DNA of 33,248 nucleotides from assembly GCA_013697625.1 (NCBI GenBank), contig JACCWN010000039.1, positions 1-33,248 of the forward strand. Reading direction: 5' to 3'. Source of the DNA: Legionella sp. (lineage in GTDB: Bacteria > Pseudomonadota > Gammaproteobacteria > Legionellales > Legionellaceae). The position numbers and the translations under genes were made by a program. Of the stretch, positions 29,601 to 33,248 are shown piece after piece. Positions within the stretch are counted from its first letter, which is position 1, and each line of letters starts with the position of its first letter. Below the pieces are notes generated by a model. The model did no database searches, was not told the DNA's origin, and was given only the letters and a program-made list of their open reading frames with translations.

Positions 29601-32600
29601 AAGGCTTTAAAAACCTGCTCTAATAAAAGCTTGCGTTTTAATACAGGGTTTTTTTCTTTTAAAATCGTGCTTTCTTGAACTTTGATCTGCGAAAGAAGTG
29701 CAGATACTCCTTCGTAAGTGGGTAATTCTAATGAATCTATATTGATCTCAGCAAGTATCTCTAATAGTTCCTTTCGTAAAGAAGCATCGAGTCTGCTAAA
29801 TCCTGTGGCTAAATTAATACTATCTGCGTAATTTTTAATATCACTTTGTATTAAAGTAAGGATGGTTACAAAATTATCCCGCTCATATTTTTTAAATAGG
29901 ATCAAAGAAATAGAGCCGGTATCAGATAATAATTCACATAATAAAACTAGATTAGCTCCAAATTCATACCCTTCTATTGGCTCTCCATTTTGGTTTTCTT
30001 GTGCCTGAACCTTTATATGTAAATTTTTGAAAATCCTAAGGCTCTTATCAAAATTTTGTGAGAATTTTTTAAGAAAGTTAAAAGCACTATAGTATGTTAC
30101 ATAGGACTCCAGTGACAATTGATTAAAAAATTCAATAACCTGAGATAATTGATTTAAAGAAGGAAGGATTGAGGGGTTTATTCCTGTCAGAAATTCCAAT
30201 CCTTCAAACACATTAAAACCAACAGCATCATCTTTATTAAATTTGCTAAGCCGCTGTAGGGATTGCATTAATCGTTTTGCGTCTGATACTGGGTCAAGGG
30301 TATTTACATCTTTGCCGGAGGTAAGTAGTGCAACTACTCCTAATATATAGGCTCTTTCCTTAAAAGAATAACCAACCCATTCTTGCGCGTCTCCCACAAC
30401 TTCGTAATCCTCACTGACTTGTGACATAGCATCAATTTGTTGATACTCTTCAAGAGGATAGGCACTGTATTTGCCCACATAACGATAATAATTTACAATT
30501 CCTTGATTAGGAAATTCTTTTAAAACCTTAAAATAATTTTGTCGTGTTGGGGGTTGATAGTCGATTTTCTTTTTGTCGCACAACTGGTTGAGTTGTTTCT
30601 CTGCTTCATTTATATAATATGACTCCTCTTTATAATGATTCTCATACTTTTCTAACCACCTGCTGTATCCAATTAGGAAGTGACTCTTTTCTATATCGGT
30701 TAATAATTTATTATCATTGAGTAAATTACCTATGGAGTTACTAATGTTAAGACTTAATCCAGCTTGAAAGCAATTTTCTTTAATTTTAATTGAACATTTT
30801 TTATTTAATAATGCTTTAAATGCATCTGAATCAAAGATATTGTCTCCTACCAGCGGGCTTAAGGTAAGATCCATCTCTTTTGACACCAAATTAAAAGGCA
30901 TTGCAACATAAGGACCTGTAGAACTGAAATCAATGTTTAGATACAACAATTGCTCTTTAGGATCATTGGCATTCTTGAGTATATACAAAACCCTGTCTAA
31001 GGCACTTTTCATATGTTTGATGTTTTGGATTGGACAAACTGGAGGCAGTGTTTTAATCCCAAGTCCGCTTAACTCTTCTAAGAAAAAGCGATATGCTTTG
31101 GTTAACTCATCAAAATTTAACACAGAGTCTGCATCCTGATGCTGTTTAATTAATGAATCCCACCAAGCACCTTGACTTTTGTCTAATTTTTTTAAAAAAT
31201 TCAGTTGATTTTGTCCTTCTTCAGAAATGAGAGATGCAAAATTATCCGAGTTTTCTATAAAAACCTTGGTAGCTGAATCATCTGCCTTTAGTCTTTGAAT
31301 TTGGTCTAATAATAAAAGTACGCCACTTTCCCCTTGAAAAATGAGTAGGTCTAACAAGCCTTTGTATTGGGAATTGGTTAAAGACAAAGGATTTAGCGCA
31401 TTTTCAATGGTCTTATTAATGTCAGGCTGGTTTTGGCCTAATTTCTCAATAAAGAAGAGGAAGGCTTTTTTTCTGTCTCCAGGTGCTAAAACATCATTTA
31501 AAATATTAAATTGTCCTTGATAGGGTCGTCTGAGGTCCTCACCTTCTGGTGTAAATAATTTACGGATAGGTGATGAATCAGCCCCCTCTATTCTAAATAA
31601 TCTGAGCATGAATTGATTTAATGAAGCTACTAACTTGGGTTTTGGTATGAGTGTAAGTGTTAAGGGGTTTGGGGGTTCTTGATTGATGCTAGCAATTTCA
31701 TGATTGGTTGCTCTTTGAATTTGGATTAAATCATCAGGGCTCGCGTTTTTTGATACATTATCTAATGGCGGAAACACATGTTTGAGTTCTGGTGTTAAAG
31801 GAAACTCTACTTTCTTTCGATTAGAGTCAATGTAATGTAATGCATCACGCGCCAAAACGTAGCAAGGTGGTTGTAAAAATTGAACTGTCTCAGGATCTAG
31901 GCGGTCAGCTGAGTGTAATGTTATTACCTGATTAGGGACCCCCCTGGTGCTAAGGACATTTTTACCATCCAGTGTTTCTTGTAAAATAAGGTTTTGAGGC
32001 AAATTATGTGGGACTATACCATATGAAAATTCACGATGATTGCGAATAATATCCTGCATTACCTCTTTAGAAACATCGGTAATTCTTACTTTAGTATCCC
32101 TAAACAAATTGGAATTAAGTCCCACCAAATTATTCCAAATCGTAATTAAGTCTACATCACCGGGTTTAAAAACAGTTCTTGAGAATTCCCCTAGCTCAGT
32201 TTCAATATTTTTTTCATTGATGAGGGTGCCCAATTGGGTGCTAGATATGGGATTATTAGGGCTGGTACTAGTGGCAGGCCTTTCTCGTATTTTAGGCTGA
32301 ACTTGAGCCGTTTGCTGTTGTTGCTGTTGTTGTTGCTGCTGTTGCATTTGAATTGGTAGTTTTGGTCCTTTTTGACCTTGCAATAACTTTAATTTACGAT
32401 ATTCTTTTTTTATCTCAGCAGGACGAGCCGCTGCTAAGCGTTGATGGTTGACTTGTTCAAAGTATTCTTGTTGTTTTGCAAGAAATAGTGTTTCAAATAG
32501 TGTATTCCAATGTTCACTAGCTGGTTCACTTAAGTGTATCTGGAAATTTACTTGTAAGTCAGATCTTAATAAAAAATTAAGCATTGTTTCATAATCATCT

Positions 32601-32728
32601 GTCGAACCTTGGGTAATAGATATATGAACTGACTTTTTCTCCATGGGAGAAAAAGATTCTAAATACTCAACCAAAGCTACGGCTTCAAAAGCCACACCAG
32701 TTGAATTGTCATCAATCTTAATTAACAT
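23642..32728 (-). CDS. Giant SecA-like ATPase-fold protein with polyglutamine tract
   Basis: The 3028-aa protein has a SecA-type motor at about residues 1640-2200. In order these are a Walker A-like STGEGKN (1678-1684), VNVGTANRNLVTQDY, FLGIRSNHI, GGINYSTVEDLSLY, and a Walker B-like LEESDS (1785-1790). They are followed by GVTFKDGVHQFLHARLG, VTGTGG (1974-1979), GLTAVRIPTHDRKR, KRGTDI (to about 2110) and QAIGRTARNG (2144-2153). These align with SecA blocks, but Walker A ends in Asn where SecA has Thr, and DEVDS is EESDS, so ATP hydrolysis may be weakened or lost. Residues 129-139 are 11 glutamines. The rest (140-1640, 2200-3028) is mainly helical and unrecognised, and there is no C-terminal SEC-C motif. 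AGGAATC precedes the ATG, and a PmrA-like box lies upstream. No signal peptide. It could be a Dot/Icm effector or a cytoplasmic machine; the motor fold is firm, the role unknown. Confidence 0.8.
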   Translation of the reverse strand: MLIKIDDNSTGVAFEAVALVEYLESFSPMEKKSVHISITQGSTDDYETMLNFLLRSDLQVNFQIHLSEPASEHWNTLFETLFLAKQQEYFEQVNHQRLAAARPAEIKKEYRKLKLLQGQKGPKLPIQMQQQQQQQQQQQTAQVQPKIRERPATSTSPNNPISSTQLGTLINEKNIETELGEFSRTVFKPGDVDLITIWNNLVGLNSNLFRDTKVRITDVSKEVMQDIIRNHREFSYGIVPHNLPQNLILQETLDGKNVLSTRGVPNQVITLHSADRLDPETVQFLQPPCYVLARDALHYIDSNRKKVEFPLTPELKHVFPPLDNVSKNASPDDLIQIQRATNHEIASINQEPPNPLTLTLIPKPKLVASLNQFMLRLFRIEGADSSPIRKLFTPEGEDLRRPYQGQFNILNDVLAPGDRKKAFLFFIEKLGQNQPDINKTIENALNPLSLTNSQYKGLLDLLIFQGESGVLLLLDQIQRLKADDSATKVFIENSDNFASLISEEGQNQLNFLKKLDKSQGAWWDSLIKQHQDADSVLNFDELTKAYRFFLEELSGLGIKTLPPVCPIQNIKHMKSALDRVLYILKNANDPKEQLLYLNIDFSSTGPYVAMPFNLVSKEMDLTLSPLVGDNIFDSDAFKALLNKKCSIKIKENCFQAGLSLNISNSIGNLLNDNKLLTDIEKSHFLIGYSRWLEKYENHYKEESYYINEAEKQLNQLCDKKKIDYQPPTRQNYFKVLKEFPNQGIVNYYRYVGKYSAYPLEEYQQIDAMSQVSEDYEVVGDAQEWVGYSFKERAYILGVVALLTSGKDVNTLDPVSDAKRLMQSLQRLSKFNKDDAVGFNVFEGLEFLTGINPSILPSLNQLSQVIEFFNQLSLESYVTYYSAFNFLKKFSQNFDKSLRIFKNLHIKVQAQENQNGEPIEGYEFGANLVLLCELLSDTGSISLILFKKYERDNFVTILTLIQSDIKNYADSINLATGFSRLDASLRKELLEILAEINIDSLELPTYEGVSALLSQIKVQESTILKEKNPVLKRKLLLEQVFKAFPRTTFGPTPEVSSQDGLVLALRSANRELDLKEALKEIRDDNGNVKGTLVSLPMGNLLYEAVKGKLTQLDAPIQSYTEALYRNPYDYAEILNTQDTLDKACSDFINTLPFKSLFPTILQKFGPDKPELAEFAKNGKILVLLKDHLEAYSQAELYKRIILLQLGDTLGGLRSDLYRNIPKLDLNKKTSVALEEYNQKLIQINSFINGLIRIKNRETGTNYQKIKELLDNNTIIGFEYLLQIIQVLEIPAPICATERLNFIFTIVSKHGMGRLPQALSQLRLLISLDKPLPEALYRTLFKLSFEHNMANNTPFPLEEIINLKTLKNNHNSDAEALFETVVQLIDVGASDKVSSLIALTANTLKRLSPTHPHIVSVLNNLLKKCKLDAQLDSTLQVLTCLHALPTDTHFNNLLEIITKTAASNANIESIQQLLVLIQSKPNFIGHLASLFTYPPYPKVDILLVELAKADADLALYIENYDSDPKNARSEKRDGKNRLLLTQTQILEKQFSVGRIEDVVAGVHELLADSKLSLKQQFDLAQQILFINALGQKPNIKICGKTLSKPLTQIPRDDLRHLSNLLIERLQTNLSPEEMKRTQLQFITVLREIYFRTTGKLPKTTQLLALLLAIEYPGNLLEEISTGEGKNLITAMHATFQWAKGNRTVNVGTANRNLVTQDYIEKGNVDFFTFLGIRSNHIRSDSPPGSYQVGGINYSTVEDLSLYCSRAKLEGEDLLNFKGKRYTNDLVLEESDSTTLDNKKLLNWAMVSPSLVDDGSNPHAFIYPLVNQFIDENADFRNITLPLIWDNDKDCEELRKFLYDNTTASQQHLLQDTLSYQYNQWINSALEAKNQVLDSDFLIDTKTFIKDDVRTTISTAVPIDIEGNPQRGVTFKDGVHQFLHARLGQSFPIDPEFSVVDSQSTQTYIHKNYAEGRIIAVTGTGGDTNELLEQGSKFGLTAVRIPTHDRKRLIEHETRITSSKAFLTEIKKVLDNRVNKNNPQMAKPVLLLCEDIIHANTLLSDLQRSPNKKGPPNQVFQVITGAEDDQEMQAKIINAGKPNVITISPATKRGTDIQLEEMLTNFGKTQPDYPLLVLNTHLESTLRGTKQAIGRTARNGLVGEYIAVYDDAGFTHKHLCGGSLLKMNKNQRKAALNKMQQAMTEEAAVERHYIQAVAQIQQVMLAAIDDWQQLLHLESGADKIALDKSFFSMRESLISELSKSWENQLAQSDPKKQFPNVFIRRDAATGTLDTQALDQALMNFEKNAFETIWETNKIWLTQKSVQLQNPNNKLRADYYLKDVSLKDQLKLLKMNTRQEKKMRHHEEKEAVFQLAQALDEGEAMLRYGELTSDEILNCQEQSNTYQLSLVRKAFNTLVDTLPLSQVIKTHLQIEFKGTESIHAQSNDIMEKFSRFTEHFTNAFVKNKHEAVSKMQPIWLAYYNLFPKISYDMQMLKPLHTVFTENLINQITLELTQTFSWADKKNRSIFGFNIERGALKRAAIDILNACTLLKEAPTEDEKQLKTQQLFKLLKKHQGMLDGVWIVRHKNAVKVINNVVSSLENIIPEELRHEKQVEIKGGHYIAQFTSNFYEISKKIPHTNRKWVEISAEIPRILDNKTTPYVLYEIKHRLGKHLQNEPANSSLIPPLRKLIQNLELSLKELNQKQELGLSIEPFLETKTKQLQNVLHSKIPELKSLAIEQGHTGFNTYYELQVEGPCEHELFDDFIKYNSPLDILKKKLGTAQDELKESTQTLQAMNITLNDIANTWPKIVNSNGLPEALTSQIESLNTLFTTDGPLNADHISDQKLRQRLMPLIHKYNSLVNLSYQSLTPELKFEDNPSLSSQVQTFAMNKAQLSDQIQKRSTQSFANTWLKQTLSTIKIIDSPETLLKKDKQAFEDFQSTQLQATKQSLWKALCSNLMCNSSTIIKDYELKQSHLQHKVDFFTTEIKKCNQTPTKAVSRFNTLEDLLKFEDRLQQVTTPAPASVGILPGMSN
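32312..32344 (-). repeat. Polyglutamine-coding tract
   Basis: Eleven consecutive Gln codons, a mix of CAA and CAG, follow Met128 of the giant protein, with three further Gln within the next residues. Mixed codons make simple slippage less likely than with a pure repeat. Confidence 0.9.
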
Positions 32729-32772
32729 ATTCAGATTCCTGTATAAAATGCATTTATTTTAAGCATATTCAT

Positions 32773-32805
32773 ACTATAACACAGGAACCTTAAGACTAGA
32801 TTAAT
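32773..32805 (-). promoter_or_regulatory. Candidate PmrA box plus -10 for the giant SecA-like gene
   Basis: On the minus strand, ATTAATCTAGTCTTAAGG has TTAA half-sites (32804-32801 and 32793-32790) 7 nt apart. Eleven nucleotides later comes TATAGT (32778-32773), a 5/6 match to the -10. Initiation near 32766 gives a leader of about 38 nt. The layout matches the box before the kinase-like gene. Confidence 0.45.
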
Positions 32806-32851
32806 TTCAAAACTCAACCCCTTAGCCAGCTATAGGCCTCCGTAGCCATTT

Positions 32852-33160
32852 TTGAAAAGCTTACTTAATGTTCCCTTAAGCTTTATATGTTATAAAATTG
32901 CGCAAACTTGTCTTAGTTATCAGAATGTCATGCCTTCTCCAGAATTGTATTATTTGCCCAATCAAAGCCAAACAAAGCACCGCCACAAACCTACAGGTCT
33001 ATTTGACATCAATCGAGTAGCATTACGAAAAGCGCCTTGGATTGTTTCAACCAGCCGTGTTAAAAAACAAAGAACATTGATCTTGGCGGATTGGACGGCC
33101 TTTACCTGGTCACAATACACTCTAGTACAACGTTTCAGTGATTCTGTCCTATTACATTAA
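32852..33160 (+). pseudogene. Possible IS4-type transposase remnant
   Basis: A 102-codon frame whose second half reads like transposase: KAPWIVSTSRVKKQRTLI followed by LADWTAFTWSQYTLVQ. This recalls the first catalytic Asp block of IS4-family enzymes (xxLxxDWTxF). The first half has no recognisable pattern and no good ribosome site precedes it. It is far too short to be active and overlaps another transposase end on the opposite strand. It may instead be an unrelated small gene. Confidence 0.3.
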
Positions 33161-33248
33161 AGACAGGATACAGCCTTTTCAATTTAACTCTGGCATCCGC
33201 AGTTGTAAATTGCCAATCAATTGTGGCTTCTTCTGCATTTCTTTGTTT
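33135..33248 (-). mobile_element. 3' end of an IS630-like transposase, running off the window
   Basis: The minus-strand frame entering at the right edge reads ATIDWQFTTADARVKLKRLY before stopping at 33135. I recall this WQFTTxDARxKLKRLYP block from transposases of IS630-type elements in Legionella and Rickettsia. The rest lies outside the window, so whether it is intact cannot be judged. Confidence 0.45.

Noticed and set aside
23642..32728. Calling the giant protein the housekeeping SecA
   Set aside because: It is more than three times too long, its nucleotide-binding motifs are altered, and the C-terminal SEC-C tail is absent.
1..33248. tRNA, rRNA or CRISPR features
   Set aside because: No tRNA-like GGTTCGAATC arm, rRNA segment or regularly spaced repeat was found on either strand by eye; a covariance-model scan was not possible.

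Overview
The window comes from an AT-rich gammaproteobacterium, almost certainly a Legionella or a very close relative. The strongest marker is the surface peptidyl-prolyl isomerase at 9019-9756. It follows the remembered L. pneumophila Mip sequence nearly residue for residue through both the dimerisation and FKBP domains. Large effector-like proteins, several IS remnants and two PmrA-like promoter boxes fit the same picture. No rRNA, tRNA or CRISPR array was seen.

Left part (1-7540), accessory and partly decayed. A coiled-coil gene is broken by an in-frame ochre stop (67-975). Next come a 23-bp perfect hairpin, a SEC-C zinc-motif protein (1443-2900) whose upstream DNA is a frameshifted IS30-family transposase remnant, and a secreted papain-like protease (3317-4420). 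Last is an 886-aa protein kinase-like protein (4531-7191) that looks like a Dot/Icm effector and has a candidate PmrA box.

Middle part (7541-17084), mostly conserved chromosome. It holds an AmpG-type transporter, mip, sdaA (L-serine dehydratase), the overlapping accA-tilS pair, a divergent Sfp-type phosphopantetheinyl transferase, a FadL-like outer-membrane gene broken by an in-frame amber stop, a MITE-like inverted repeat, a small Cys-rich secreted protein, a periplasmic cupin, and an intergenic palindromic repeat mosaic.

Right part (17085-33248). A tight six-gene minus-strand cluster runs truA-trpF-trpB-trpA-glnS-cysS, with overlaps or gaps of at most 9 nt. It makes tryptophan from phosphoribosylanthranilate onward and charges tRNA-Gln and tRNA-Cys. 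Upstream lies a giant 3028-aa protein (23642-32728) with a SecA-like motor embedded at about residues 1640-2200. Both of its nucleotide-binding motifs are altered, it has a polyglutamine tract, and its promoter also carries a PmrA-like box. The right edge holds transposase remnants, one running off the window.

The most interesting theme is the pair of large proteins, the kinase-like one and the SecA-like giant. They sit 16 kb apart, each alone, and each is preceded by the same TTAA-N7-TTAA box with a -10 hexamer 11-12 nt downstream. That arrangement suggests co-regulation with the Dot/Icm secretion system.
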